From: Robiginitomaculum sp.
Lineage (GTDB): Bacteria; Pseudomonadota; Alphaproteobacteria; Caulobacterales; Maricaulaceae
Assembly: GCA_016763315.1 (NCBI GenBank)
Contig: JAESTZ010000021.1
Coordinates: 1-58,396 of the forward strand
Direction of reading: 5' to 3'
DNA: 58,396 bases
A program made the position numbers and the translations under genes. Under the pieces are notes generated by a model. It ran no database searches. It worked only from the letters and a program-made list of their open reading frames with translations, and was not told the DNA's origin. Shown here piece after piece: positions 16,872 to 25,539 of this stretch (its first letter is position 1; the number at the start of each line of letters is the position of its first letter).

Positions 16872-17025
16872 AATGCGATTAGGAAAATGTTGATTCGGTA
16901 ATGCCCCCTATAAATGGGGTTCATGCCATTCCATTAAATTACTTTCGATACAGGCTCTAAGCGTCAGCAGCGCATTGTTTTCTCTGGATATGGAGAAGTA
17001 TGCGCATATATATTGAGGAATTATT

Positions 17026-17982
17026 TTGCAAATTGAAATTGTAACTACCCCTAATGACACATTAAAGGAAACAGGCTTCGGCCCACCCCAGGCATGCGAA
17101 AGTGTCATGCAGTCGCTTTTGGATTCTGGTCATAATGCTGTAGTAACAGTCTGCAAAAATGAGCCTGATTTAGCTGCCGTTGTTAAAAGAAAACCAGACT
17201 TGGTTGTAGCAGCCGTAAAATACATTCCTCTTGATGATGGTGAGCAGCTCTGGCTTTCTGAATATTTTGAAAATCACGGCATTCATTATACAGGCTCTTC
17301 CAAAAACGTTCTTTCCTATGATTCCAGTAAGGTAGCTGCAAAAAAACAAGTGGCTTCCAGAGGAATTGATACAGCTGATTTCTTTATCACTAGTCCTGAT
17401 TGGCATAAAAGTGAGCAAGATATTCCCCTGCCATTCCCTCTTTTTATAAAACCAACCAGTGCGGCAAATGGTAACGGCATAGATACGGACTCACTTGTTT
17501 ATGACTTTAGTCATTTTCAGAAAAAAGTGGCAAGCTTGTATAATGAATATGCCCAGTCTGTGCTGGTTGAAGAATATCTTGATGGTAAAGAGTTTACTGT
17601 CGCCGTCATAGAAGATAATGGCAGCCTCATTGTTGCTCCGGTTGAAATCATACCACCAGAAGAAGGCGGCGTAAGAATTTTGGGTGCGAAAGTGAAAAAT
17701 GATAATACGGAAGTCTTGAAGAAAATTAACGAACCTAGTATTTTGCCTAAAGTCATTGATATTGCTGAACGATCATTTCGTGCATTGGGCGTGAAGGATT
17801 TTGGCCGTATTGACATTAAAATGGATCACTATGGCCAATGTCATTTCCTCGAAGCCAATTTGGTGCCGGGTATGAAAAAAGATTCGAGTTATTTTCCACG
17901 ATCCTGCGAAATGCATGCTGGTTTAGATTATGATGAGGTGGTGCGCCTTATCATTACCGGAGCGGTGGAGCCAACAATTTAG
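17026..17982 (+). CDS. D-alanine-D-alanine-ligase-like ATP-grasp protein, orphan island cargo
   Basis: A 318-aa ATP-grasp enzyme. Start TTG at 17026, five bases after GAGGAA. The N-terminal lobe ends near YTGSSKNVLSYDSSKVAAKK; FPLFIKPTSAANGNGI holds the ATP-binding Lys; LVEEYLDGKEFTVAV and FGRIDIKMD follow; and FLEANLVPGM carries the Mg-binding Glu and Asn, with LVPG replacing the usual TxPG of Ddl. Ddl joins two D-Ala for peptidoglycan. This copy is not beside mur genes and sits between attachment repeats, so it may make another peptide-like bond or give resistance to a cell-wall inhibitor; both are guesses. The ATP-grasp assignment is firm, the substrate is not. Confidence 0.8.
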   Translation: MQIEIVTTPNDTLKETGFGPPQACESVMQSLLDSGHNAVVTVCKNEPDLAAVVKRKPDLVVAAVKYIPLDDGEQLWLSEYFENHGIHYTGSSKNVLSYDSSKVAAKKQVASRGIDTADFFITSPDWHKSEQDIPLPFPLFIKPTSAANGNGIDTDSLVYDFSHFQKKVASLYNEYAQSVLVEEYLDGKEFTVAVIEDNGSLIVAPVEIIPPEEGGVRILGAKVKNDNTEVLKKINEPSILPKVIDIAERSFRALGVKDFGRIDIKMDHYGQCHFLEANLVPGMKKDSSYFPRSCEMHAGLDYDEVVRLIITGAVEPTI

Positions 17983-18346
17983 GTTAACATTAGAGTCTGA
18001 CTCGAAACTAATTCCATGTAATTAACTTCCTACCAATCGCCTTGTTAGTTTCGGCTTGGACACTTAAAGGTAAGGGTAAATAAGTGATTTGTGTGCAAAA
18101 TCTCAACACATTTATCGTACTGCTTGCTTTCAACCTATTGTAAATAATTTATAATAACGAAATCAATCATCTGTGCTGATTACAACAAATTCTACCTTAG
18201 GGCCTATCAATGCTGTGAAAACCCAATAAAACCTGTGACAAACATGTTACGGCTCTTCGTGTTAGCGCACTTTCGAGCGTTCGTCGGACAAATGATCCCC
18301 CGGATTATTTACTTGTTCGCCTCACCTCATTGGCTACGGTGTTGGC
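17983..18346. other. Gene-free stretch with the right attachment repeat
   Basis: Contains the attR-like copy of the tRNA-Glu 3' end at 18198-18220. Otherwise I see only an AT-rich region before the repeat, and after it open but startless frames that lead into the fragment at 18347. No RNA gene is recognized. Confidence 0.5.
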
Positions 18347-18526
18347 ATGAACAGTCAAGTATATGTAGGCGGCAGTTTGGTTGTAAGAACTGTTGGGGTG
18401 GAAACCAATCGTAGTGGCATTTTAGCAAGGTTGAGTGACTGGCAAGAGCCGCCTCTTTTTAACGCATTAGATGCAAGAATGGCACGTGCATTAGCCAAGC
18501 CTAATCCTGAATGTAGTGGGGGTTAA
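18347..18526 (+). pseudogene. Short C-terminal protein fragment of unknown family
   Basis: A 59-aa frame whose protein-like sequence continues upstream of its ATG (GYGVGMNSQVYVGGSLVVRT spans it), so it is probably the end of a larger lost gene. It contains DWQEPPLFNALDARMARALA and ends in PNPECSGG. It stops two bases before a small lipoprotein gene. The layout, a protein tail followed by a small lipoprotein, is that of a secreted-toxin/immunity pair remnant, but I recognize neither family. Confidence 0.35.
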
Positions 18527-18528
18527 TT

Positions 18529-18950
18529 ATGGTTAAATGGTATAAATCCTTATTTATTCTGGTATCGGTTGTTATGGTGCAATCTTGCAGTTATGGGATG
18601 ATACTGTATCAATCAAATCCAGCGGTAACTATTAGGTTTAATACTGAGAATGCTTCTCATACTTCCGTACTTGACACATTAGAGCAGCAATCAATCGAGA
18701 ACGAGTTTAAGTTTTTTATCGAAAAAGCCTCAATAGTGATGGTTATGCGATCCAAGGGATTAGCAAAAGTACCCATCTACTTGCAATGACAAATGTTTAT
18801 ACAGAATTGTATAGCATCAATTTTTATAATAGCCGTATTCCATGGCGCAGAATGGACGATACAGAGTTGCTCCTATTGGCTAAAAAAATTGAAACTGAGT
18901 TACTGAAAATTGAGAATATGAAACTTGTTTCGTTTGAGATTTTTGAATAA
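18529..18950 (+). pseudogene. Small lipoprotein with one frameshift (possibly a sequencing error)
   Basis: The annotated-length frame ends at 18789, but coding sequence continues in another frame to 18950 (MTNVYTELYSINFYNSR, then WRRMDDTELLLLAKKIETEL). Adding one A to the A5 run at 18722-18726 joins them into about 140 aa reading FIEKSLNSDGYAIQGISKST. The N-terminus is a signal with VMVQSCSY as lipobox. No domain is recognized. Its position right after a protein-tail fragment suggests an immunity-type lipoprotein; this is speculative. Confidence 0.5.
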
Positions 18951-19368
18951 AAAGCGACGCGGCTAATTTAACCAACTTGAGCTATGGTGCTTATGGTCGG
19001 TTTAGTCAGAGCTATGGTAATCTTGATAACACCAAATTCGTATATTTAGAGCATTTTCCTACAAGGACCAGAACAAGGGTTAGAGCAAGGGTCACGCACC
19101 CTTGATCGTAACCCTTAATTTATACTAAAATGGCAGTTATCAACCAAACAATAGCAAACATTGCACCCTTATTTGACACTCATTAACGCTTAGCAGCAAT
19201 CAAAAGGTGGGGATAATTTGCCTTAATACTCGCACGGCTGAAAACAGTTATAATAATCGGGCTATGGGCGTTTTGCGCGTTCTTTTGCGGCTCTTTGACA
19301 AAAGTAAAATAAACAAAGCCCTTTAATACGTGGCTTTTCATGTGTTGATCGACGTAGGTTGGTTATAA
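18951..19368. other. Gene-free decayed stretch
   Basis: Contains a protein-like but startless frame near 18955-19104 (SYGAYGRFSQSYGNLD), the strong palindrome at 19075-19116, and otherwise short open fragments without start signals. I read it as degraded accessory DNA between the tRNA-Glu element and the aldolase operon. Confidence 0.45.
19075..19116. repeat. Nested inverted repeat
   Basis: Outer arms AAGGGTTA (19075-19082) and TAACCCTT (19109-19116) enclose inner arms AAGGGT (19087-19092) and ACCCTT (19098-19103) around a 5-base loop. It could form a two-tier hairpin or cruciform. No T-tract follows on either strand, so a simple terminator is unlikely. Confidence 0.65.
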
Positions 19369-20166
19369 TTATTGTTTCGGATATCGATCTAATTGGCCAA
19401 AAGATTTCAATGTTTCTTTGATTGTATCCTCGGCAATACCTTTTGGATCAATTCCGGCGGCTTGTAGTTTCCAGAAAATTTCGGCACATTTGTCGAAAAC
19501 CTCGAGTAAATCAAATGCGTGAGATAAACTATTACCTGTCGCCAAGCACCCGTGATATTGCCATAATACCAGTTGATGCTTTTTTACTTGTTCGGCGGAT
19601 TTCAAACCTAAAACCAAAGACCCGGGTAGTTCGTGTTCAACAAAGCCGATACCTTCGGGCAGATGCAATCTTGCTTCGCTTTGCAGGCTTAATATGCGTT
19701 TTGAAATACTAGTGCCGTCGATAAACTCTGGTAAATGACAAAGAGCAATTAAATTTGCCGGATGAGTATGTAAAATAGCAATATCTTCGGGGCGGTGTTC
19801 AGCCAAAGTATTATGAATTGCGCAATGAGCCGGTAATTCCATAGTTGGTTTTTGATTGCCAGCCAGCCAGCAATAATCCTCTCCTGATGCGCCGATTTTA
19901 TACAAGCCAATATCCGAAGTAGGATCGGTAGCAATGTCTCGACACCTAGTGCCAGAACCTGTGACCATAAGGGCTTTACCGGCCAGATAAGGAACAGAAA
20001 CCGGTAATGGAATAAATGTTGTTTCTGATATATCTGTGGGAGTATCTAGCCGTATCGACATGTTGCCACCAGCAGCTTCCGACCAGCCTTTAATCGCCAA
20101 CCAATGAGCTATGTTTTGGAATTGCTCAGCAAAAGGAACCGAATTATCAACGTCAAGATTACTCAT
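19369..20166 (-). CDS. Class II aldolase, rhamnulose-1-phosphate aldolase-like
   Basis: A 265-aa zinc-dependent aldolase. WSEAAGGNMSIRL at the N-terminus, MVTGSGTRCRD, ILHTHPANLIAL (His-x-His zinc ligands) and WQYHGCLATGNSL (third His) follow the order and spacing of RhaD, which splits L-rhamnulose 1-phosphate into DHAP and L-lactaldehyde; length is close to RhaD's 274 aa. No other rhamnose genes are nearby, so the natural substrate may differ. It overlaps the HupE gene by four bases and is last in a four-gene operon. Confidence 0.78.
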   Translation of the reverse strand: MSNLDVDNSVPFAEQFQNIAHWLAIKGWSEAAGGNMSIRLDTPTDISETTFIPLPVSVPYLAGKALMVTGSGTRCRDIATDPTSDIGLYKIGASGEDYCWLAGNQKPTMELPAHCAIHNTLAEHRPEDIAILHTHPANLIALCHLPEFIDGTSISKRILSLQSEARLHLPEGIGFVEHELPGSLVLGLKSAEQVKKHQLVLWQYHGCLATGNSLSHAFDLLEVFDKCAEIFWKLQAAGIDPKGIAEDTIKETLKSFGQLDRYPKQ

Positions 20167-21386
20167 ATAAAAGACCTGTCAATCATCCAGAATATTCCTG
20201 ATGCCAATATTATACCAGCAAGAGCAATTTCGATTTTTGAAATAGATGCTTGCGATAGTGTTTTAGCCGTTAATTTTAGCAATAATACCCATAACAATAC
20301 TACTAATAATTGCCCGATCTCGACACCGATGTTAAAACCAAGCAATGCAGATATTTGGCGGTTATGCGGTAGACCGGTTGCTTGAAGTACGCTGGCAAAA
20401 CCTGCTCCATGTACAAGTCCGAAAACAGCAGTAAGGATGATGCTAGCGCTTCTTACTTGCTTGACGGATGTTATCAGCATTCCATAACAAGCAATGAACA
20501 AAGCCAAGCCCAGCCATATACTGGTTGGTATTATACTAATCTTTAGCCAGCCAGCAAAACCAAGAAATAACATTAATATGGTAGATCCAAGAATGACTGG
20601 TTTCCAATTACGACTATTTGCCGGAACCAAAATCTCCATAGCAATAAATGCAATGGAAAAGCCAATTAAAGCCTCTATTGCTGGTTCTAAAGGCGTAATC
20701 ACCCCGAAACTTGCCAAGCCAAGAGTTATGCTGTGGCCAATAGTGAACCCGGTTACCAATATGGTTATTTGTTTTGGTTTTTTTGCCAGTAAAACCAGTG
20801 CGGTTACGAATATTAAATGATCAATTCCGCCAAGAATGTGTAAGAAACCTAGATGGACATAGGTTATAAAATTCAGCCATACTGCAGGGGGCGCAACATT
20901 AGAAGTATCTGTCAAGCGCATGGTTTTAATACGGTTCCGGTCGGTAAAAATAGTCTCGATGCTATTCTGGTTGGTTTTTAGATATGCAATATGGATATGT
21001 GTTGAAGCAAAATCAAAGAAAGCATTGTTTTCAATCGCCCAACTGTTTTCTGAAACGATATCCGTGCAAGTGAAGTTTATATGAACTTTTAGGCGTTGGT
21101 TGTTGGTTGGTTTCATGAATGGTAATGAGGCCAAGCAGGGGCTGTTATCAACGCCTTGGAATACTCTGATAGAAGCAGCTAAATGTCCGCCTAACAGAGC
21201 CTCTAACGATCCGGCATTTTCATCAAGTGGAACCAAAAGGGTTGCTTGCACACGGTCAATGCTGAATGCCATATTGATGGTTTTATCGTCTTCCGCCCAT
21301 ATTGAAGATGATCGACTTGAAGAGTGAGCAAAAGAAATACCCGTTCCAAGCAACAGCCAAATTATAACTAATAAAACGCGTGTCAT
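20163..21386 (-). CDS. HupE/UreJ-family membrane protein
   Basis: A 407-aa protein with a signal peptide (VLLVIIWLLLGTGISFA), a periplasmic domain of about 170 residues, and a C-terminal membrane domain of about six helices. The helix segment LGFLHILGGIDHLIFVTALV is the HupE/UreJ signature with His and Asp residues thought to bind a metal; VTGFTIGHSITL and GLVHGAGFASVLQ are the other conserved parts. Small HupE proteins import nickel; the long form with a periplasmic domain is of unknown substrate. It overlaps both neighbours by four bases, forming a unit with the PPIase and DUF3604 genes. Confidence 0.82.
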   Translation of the reverse strand: MTRVLLVIIWLLLGTGISFAHSSSRSSSIWAEDDKTINMAFSIDRVQATLLVPLDENAGSLEALLGGHLAASIRVFQGVDNSPCLASLPFMKPTNNQRLKVHINFTCTDIVSENSWAIENNAFFDFASTHIHIAYLKTNQNSIETIFTDRNRIKTMRLTDTSNVAPPAVWLNFITYVHLGFLHILGGIDHLIFVTALVLLAKKPKQITILVTGFTIGHSITLGLASFGVITPLEPAIEALIGFSIAFIAMEILVPANSRNWKPVILGSTILMLFLGFAGWLKISIIPTSIWLGLALFIACYGMLITSVKQVRSASIILTAVFGLVHGAGFASVLQATGLPHNRQISALLGFNIGVEIGQLLVVLLWVLLLKLTAKTLSQASISKIEIALAGIILASGIFWMIDRSFI

Positions 21387-22243
21387 TTTGCTGGTTTTGA
21401 CCGATATGTGATTACTGCTTCGCGTCGCAAACTTGATATGTAATCTCTTAGAGCTATATCATCTCGTTGGTTTTTGAACGCTGTCAAAACCTGCTGCTCT
21501 ATTATATCTCGTGCAAAAATGGTTTCTGTAGTTTTATCAACCAAAAAAATTCGCCAAAATGCATTTTGCTCATCAATGGGCTTTGACCAAGTTTCAATTT
21601 CCATGGCGTCAATATCTACTAAAGCTTGGGGTCCTAAATAGTCGATTAACTTCTGTTTTGGCAGCAATCCTTCAGGAACAGGAATGTTGCCGGCAAAATT
21701 ATTCACTAAGGTGTCAATACTATCCTCATTGGCTAAAGCAGCTTCAAACTCTGCGGCGTTCTTTGGGTTTGCTAGAAATACCGCCTTTACAAAGTATCTT
21801 GGCTTTTGGGTAAATAACTGTTTGTTGGTTTCATAAAACTCTTCTAACTTTTGTTTATCAACGTCTTCTGAACGGCTACGGGAAATAACTTCACGGGTTA
21901 AAGCAGCAACTAATGAGTTTCGTAATTCAGGTTCAGCTTCAACTAGCCCAAGCTTTATCGCCCGTTGTAGCAATAACTCTTCATCAATCAATCGCTGTAA
22001 AATTGCCTGCTCATCGTCTTCGGTGAGTAAGTTTCTTCGGCCAGCGGATACCGCTGTTAATGCTCTAACTAAATCTGCTTGTAAGATAGCACTGTCATCA
22101 ACCATCACCAACGCGCTGGGTGATAACCGTTGGTTGGCTTGGGATTCATCGTTTAGGGAGGCTAGAATAGCCATCGTAAGACCGGCAACTATACCAAATA
22201 ACAAGGCTAGTCTGCGCCAGCGAGAAATTGACATTTCAGCCAT
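21383..22243 (-). CDS. Membrane-anchored parvulin-type peptidyl-prolyl isomerase
   Basis: A 286-aa protein with an N-terminal transmembrane anchor (LALLFGIVAGLTMAILASL), then a SurA/PpiC-like N domain (VDDSAILQADLVRAL and QRLIDEELLLQRAIKLGL) and a degenerate rotamase region (YFVKAVFLAN onward). The rotamase part lacks the clear motif of active parvulins, so it may act only as a chaperone, perhaps for the exported HupE domain or the DUF3604 protein. Three bases after the DUF3604 stop; overlaps the HupE gene by four bases. Confidence 0.75.
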   Translation of the reverse strand: MAEMSISRWRRLALLFGIVAGLTMAILASLNDESQANQRLSPSALVMVDDSAILQADLVRALTAVSAGRRNLLTEDDEQAILQRLIDEELLLQRAIKLGLVEAEPELRNSLVAALTREVISRSRSEDVDKQKLEEFYETNKQLFTQKPRYFVKAVFLANPKNAAEFEAALANEDSIDTLVNNFAGNIPVPEGLLPKQKLIDYLGPQALVDIDAMEIETWSKPIDEQNAFWRIFLVDKTTETIFARDIIEQQVLTAFKNQRDDIALRDYISSLRREAVITYRSKPAK

Positions 22244-22246
22244 GGG

Positions 22247-24517
22247 TCAATCCAGCGGAATTGCAGCTTGTTTAGGCATTCGCAAAGTGATCGGAGAAGA
22301 CCACGCGCGGTTTTCTACATCAGCTATACAATTATCACTTTGCGGTGTGCGATAGTCTCCATAACATGGGTTGACCGATATGCACTTTCCGTCTCCATCA
22401 TAAATACAGCGCAAATTTGCACCGTTTATGGTTGCCGTGGCTTCTTGAATTGCCCTTACATAATAAATGCTATCGCGATTCCCGCTTACATAGTCAGGAT
22501 CATCGAAAGTGATTGTGCAGCCTTGCCCTTGATCGTCACAATCAAAGCTCTTCCATGTATCATTGATAAGTCCATCAATATTCTCATTTTCAAATTGTTG
22601 CGGAGTGATTTTAATCACCTCAATACGGGTTATTTTCAAACGTTCAGAAGATGGATTATAACATTCACCACGACATAATTTCTCAAATCTTTCTTCAGGC
22701 AAGCCTGCTGAGGCAAAATCCGGACAGCCGGGTTTTTGCTTGAACGCACCGGCAGCTCGTACTCTAAACTGTGGATTTTTGTCAGTAACAGTGCTGCTAC
22801 CCATAACTAATTTCGAGCCATCGTCTTCTAGTTTGTCGAACCATAAAAGAATTCTCGGCCCAGACGTAGCATAGGTTTCACGGCGTTGCATTGCCTCCCA
22901 AACCGCGTCTCGCGAGCGGCCATTTGCATGAACGGCAGTTAATCCCCCTGTGGTAAAGAAGCTGGATTGGCGTTCCATTTCTAACAGATGGAACCCGGGA
23001 TTATCCCAGACGGACTCTCTAGTAACGGGTAAAGGTGACGCTAGTTTTTCTTCACTAGGGAACATTTTGCTGCGCCAGCTTTTATTGATTGCACCTGTTG
23101 ATTCAGTATTCCTATTTCGTACATATGCCTTGTAGCCTGTACCGGGTCTGGCTCTGTGATTATCGGACGCAGCAACAAAACCCCAATTAAATCTGGTTGG
23201 ATTATCTGCGTCATTTTCGAAATTACTGATAGCCAATCCATACTGCACTGATAGAGCAGGACGGTGGTTAAATGCCGGCAAAAAACAATCCTTGCATTGC
23301 CCGCCATCAAGCCAGTCAACGATTTCATCACCTGATACAATTGTGTGTCCAGCCACACTTAAATTTGAATATAACTCGCGGGTTTTTATGGCTCGCGCTT
23401 CACACTCGTCATTATTTTCTCCTGCTTTCAAGCAACGGTCTCTAATTATCTCGCCGGCTTGCCAACAACTTGGCAGGTAATTCTTGCTTGGGTTTGGGCA
23501 CGATGACAGTAGTTTATCCACATCTATAATGTCGATAGAGCGCCATGAGCGATATTCTTCGGCATTTCCATGCCCTGACATCACCTCTATCAAGGTCTGC
23601 CTCTCTGGACGCATTTGTGGCGATAGCTGTTTGTCAAAGCTGGTGCCCGGTGGCGTATAAAACCCCCAAGTTGTACCGTGCGGAATTAGTAAATAGTCCA
23701 TTCCTTGTTGATCCAAACGATCAGCTAATGCACCTGGGTCTGCTGCTTGTTCATAACAATCCAAAGGTAATTCACTTGAGGGTGTATCAGGATTACAATC
23801 AGGAACTTCTCTTATCTCACGAGCAAACGTTCTAAAATCAAAATAACTCTGTCGGTTGGGAAAATCAGCCAATGCAAGTCGCCAATCCATTTGAGTGGCA
23901 GAACCACGAATTGTCTCGCTTGCAGGGCCGGATGCAGCAATAGGGCGTAAAGAAATATCCTTATCATCCAATCCCTTGAAAATTACATTCTTGTGTCCGT
24001 AATGGGTTTGTGGTGTGCGGCCAACTTGTGACCACTCAAATCCTATAAATGTTACAATATCAGGGTTGTTAACGTCACCGGCACGGGCATTGCATTGACG
24101 TATGCTTTCTTTGGTTTCTGCCCACCTTGCTGGAGTTGATGCTTCGGAGTGATCATTAATTGACCAAAAATCTATTGCCGAACAATATCGGGCAAAATCA
24201 CAGGCATCGGCTATCGGATGTGAGCCTTCACCACCATATATGGGCAATGACCACAAAAAAGCATCGGTTGAAAATGTACTATGGACATGAACATCACCAA
24301 ACAAGATTTGTTTTGGCGAGTTGGTTCCTAGTGCTATCGCAGTTTCTAATTGGGTTTTTTGTCTATCTTCAATTATATTTTTAGGTAATTCAGCTCCAAT
24401 TATCTCTCCTGCGCCGCGACTTTTGCCATACCAGTTTTGTTTAACACCAGTTAAAAATATTCCGCCACCAATGACGACAATCAAAATAATTAGCCCAATA
24501 AATTTAATAATTTTCAT
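22247..24517 (-). CDS. DUF3604 protein, PHP-like, membrane anchored
   Basis: A 756-aa protein with an N-terminal hydrophobic anchor (FIGLIILIVVIGGGIFLTG). The segment ILFGDVHVHSTFSTDAF has the paired His of a PHP-type metal site, and FWSINDHSEAS, FIGFEWSQVG, HPIADACDFARYC and FVAASDNHRARPGTGYK are conserved DUF3604 parts. PHP enzymes are metal-dependent phosphoesterases; the substrate here is unknown. First gene of a four-gene operon with the PPIase, HupE and aldolase, an association (first three genes) I recall from other marine Alphaproteobacteria. Start at 24517 after GGGAG; an upstream in-frame GTG at 24526 is possible. Confidence 0.82.
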   Translation of the reverse strand: MKIIKFIGLIILIVVIGGGIFLTGVKQNWYGKSRGAGEIIGAELPKNIIEDRQKTQLETAIALGTNSPKQILFGDVHVHSTFSTDAFLWSLPIYGGEGSHPIADACDFARYCSAIDFWSINDHSEASTPARWAETKESIRQCNARAGDVNNPDIVTFIGFEWSQVGRTPQTHYGHKNVIFKGLDDKDISLRPIAASGPASETIRGSATQMDWRLALADFPNRQSYFDFRTFAREIREVPDCNPDTPSSELPLDCYEQAADPGALADRLDQQGMDYLLIPHGTTWGFYTPPGTSFDKQLSPQMRPERQTLIEVMSGHGNAEEYRSWRSIDIIDVDKLLSSCPNPSKNYLPSCWQAGEIIRDRCLKAGENNDECEARAIKTRELYSNLSVAGHTIVSGDEIVDWLDGGQCKDCFLPAFNHRPALSVQYGLAISNFENDADNPTRFNWGFVAASDNHRARPGTGYKAYVRNRNTESTGAINKSWRSKMFPSEEKLASPLPVTRESVWDNPGFHLLEMERQSSFFTTGGLTAVHANGRSRDAVWEAMQRRETYATSGPRILLWFDKLEDDGSKLVMGSSTVTDKNPQFRVRAAGAFKQKPGCPDFASAGLPEERFEKLCRGECYNPSSERLKITRIEVIKITPQQFENENIDGLINDTWKSFDCDDQGQGCTITFDDPDYVSGNRDSIYYVRAIQEATATINGANLRCIYDGDGKCISVNPCYGDYRTPQSDNCIADVENRAWSSPITLRMPKQAAIPLD

Positions 24518-24609
24518 TCGTCCCACTCCCTGATGGTTTAGACTAAAGTGATTTATGTGCTAATAGCAACCATGTGATATATCATTGATTTTTTGGTAAG
24601 GTGCTCTTG

Positions 24610-25539
24610 ATGATTAAGGTGCTAAAATTATTTGTCGGCTTTGTTATAGTTATAGCTGTTATCACAATGGTTTATGTACTTTGTTTGTTCCCCAAGACGG
24701 CGCGTGAACCCATTGGCAATCTGTCTTTCGTCGAACGACCAGATGGTGCAAGAATTGCTGTTTATGCTGCAGGGCAGGGGCCGCGAGTAATGTTATTGTC
24801 TAGTCTTGGTCGCTCGGTTAGTGATTTTAACGAACTAGCGGAAAGTCTTCATAAGGCAGGGTTTCGAACTATAGCTATTGAGATGCGCGGTGTTGGCGCT
24901 TCAACTAATGGGACGAATGTTCAAAATTTATCATTGTTTTTGTTGGCTGATGATGCAGCAGCAGCAATGGTAACTGATGGCGTAACTGCTAATGATATGG
25001 TTTACGGAATTGGGCATGCGTTTGGAAACAGGGTGGTAAGAGCCGTTGCAACAAGGTACCCTGATAATGTCGGTGGTTTGGTATTGATTGCATCTGGCGG
25101 TTCGCAAAAATTAAATCCTGAACAGCGTGTTACCAAAGCCCTGATGAATAGTTTTAATTGGCGTATGCTACCGAATAAACGTCGGGACGAAATTGCATAT
25201 GCGTTTTTTGCTGATGGCAATGAAATACCCAAATACTGGCTGAATGGCTGGTATGAAGCAGGAGCGAAATTGCAAATACAAGCAGTTCAGGCAACTTCTG
25301 TATCTGATTGGCGAGCAGCAGGGGGAATTACGCCTATAATGGTATTGCAAGGAGCAAAAGATAGAATTGCGCCTCCAGAGACAACTTCTGACCTGTTAAA
25401 ACGGGATTTTCCAGAACGCGTTCAGGTAATAGTAATAGCTCAAGCTGGCCACGCAATATTACCGGAGCAACCAGATATAGTGGCGCGGAAAATTATTAAT
25501 TTCTTATCTAAAATTGAAGGAAGTTCATCATCAGACTGA
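24610..25539 (+). CDS. Alpha/beta-hydrolase-fold protein lacking the nucleophilic Ser
   Basis: A 309-aa protein with an N-terminal membrane anchor (LFVGFVIVIAVITMVYVLCL) and an alpha/beta hydrolase domain. The nucleophile elbow, normally GHSxG, reads GHAFG, with Ala137 where the Ser should be. The acid (GAKDRIAPP) and the His (QAGHAILPEQP) are kept. A subfamily with GHAFGNRV exists as far as I recall, so this is probably not a random mutation. Such proteins may bind ligands or use another mechanism. It converges on trpC with a 9-bp overlap of the 3' ends. Confidence 0.78.
   Translation: MIKVLKLFVGFVIVIAVITMVYVLCLFPKTAREPIGNLSFVERPDGARIAVYAAGQGPRVMLLSSLGRSVSDFNELAESLHKAGFRTIAIEMRGVGASTNGTNVQNLSLFLLADDAAAAMVTDGVTANDMVYGIGHAFGNRVVRAVATRYPDNVGGLVLIASGGSQKLNPEQRVTKALMNSFNWRMLPNKRRDEIAYAFFADGNEIPKYWLNGWYEAGAKLQIQAVQATSVSDWRAAGGITPIMVLQGAKDRIAPPETTSDLLKRDFPERVQVIVIAQAGHAILPEQPDIVARKIINFLSKIEGSSSSD

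Larger units (their letters stand above)
16140..18220. mobile_element. Decayed integrative element at tRNA-Glu
   Basis: The tRNA-Glu 3' end and following bases (16140-16162, beginning TAGGGCCTACC) are repeated at 18198-18220 with two mismatches over 23 bp, giving likely attL and attR. Right after attL lies a tyrosine-integrase N-terminal fragment, the usual position for the integrase of a tRNA-inserted island, and the cargo is an orphan ATP-grasp ligase. The mismatches and the missing catalytic domain show that the element can no longer move by itself. Confidence 0.8.

Noticed and set aside
18232-18349. Frame reading VTALRVSALSSVRR and onward to LATVLA
   Set aside because: No start codon with signals and it overlaps the better-looking frame that leads into the 18347 fragment; kept only as decayed sequence.
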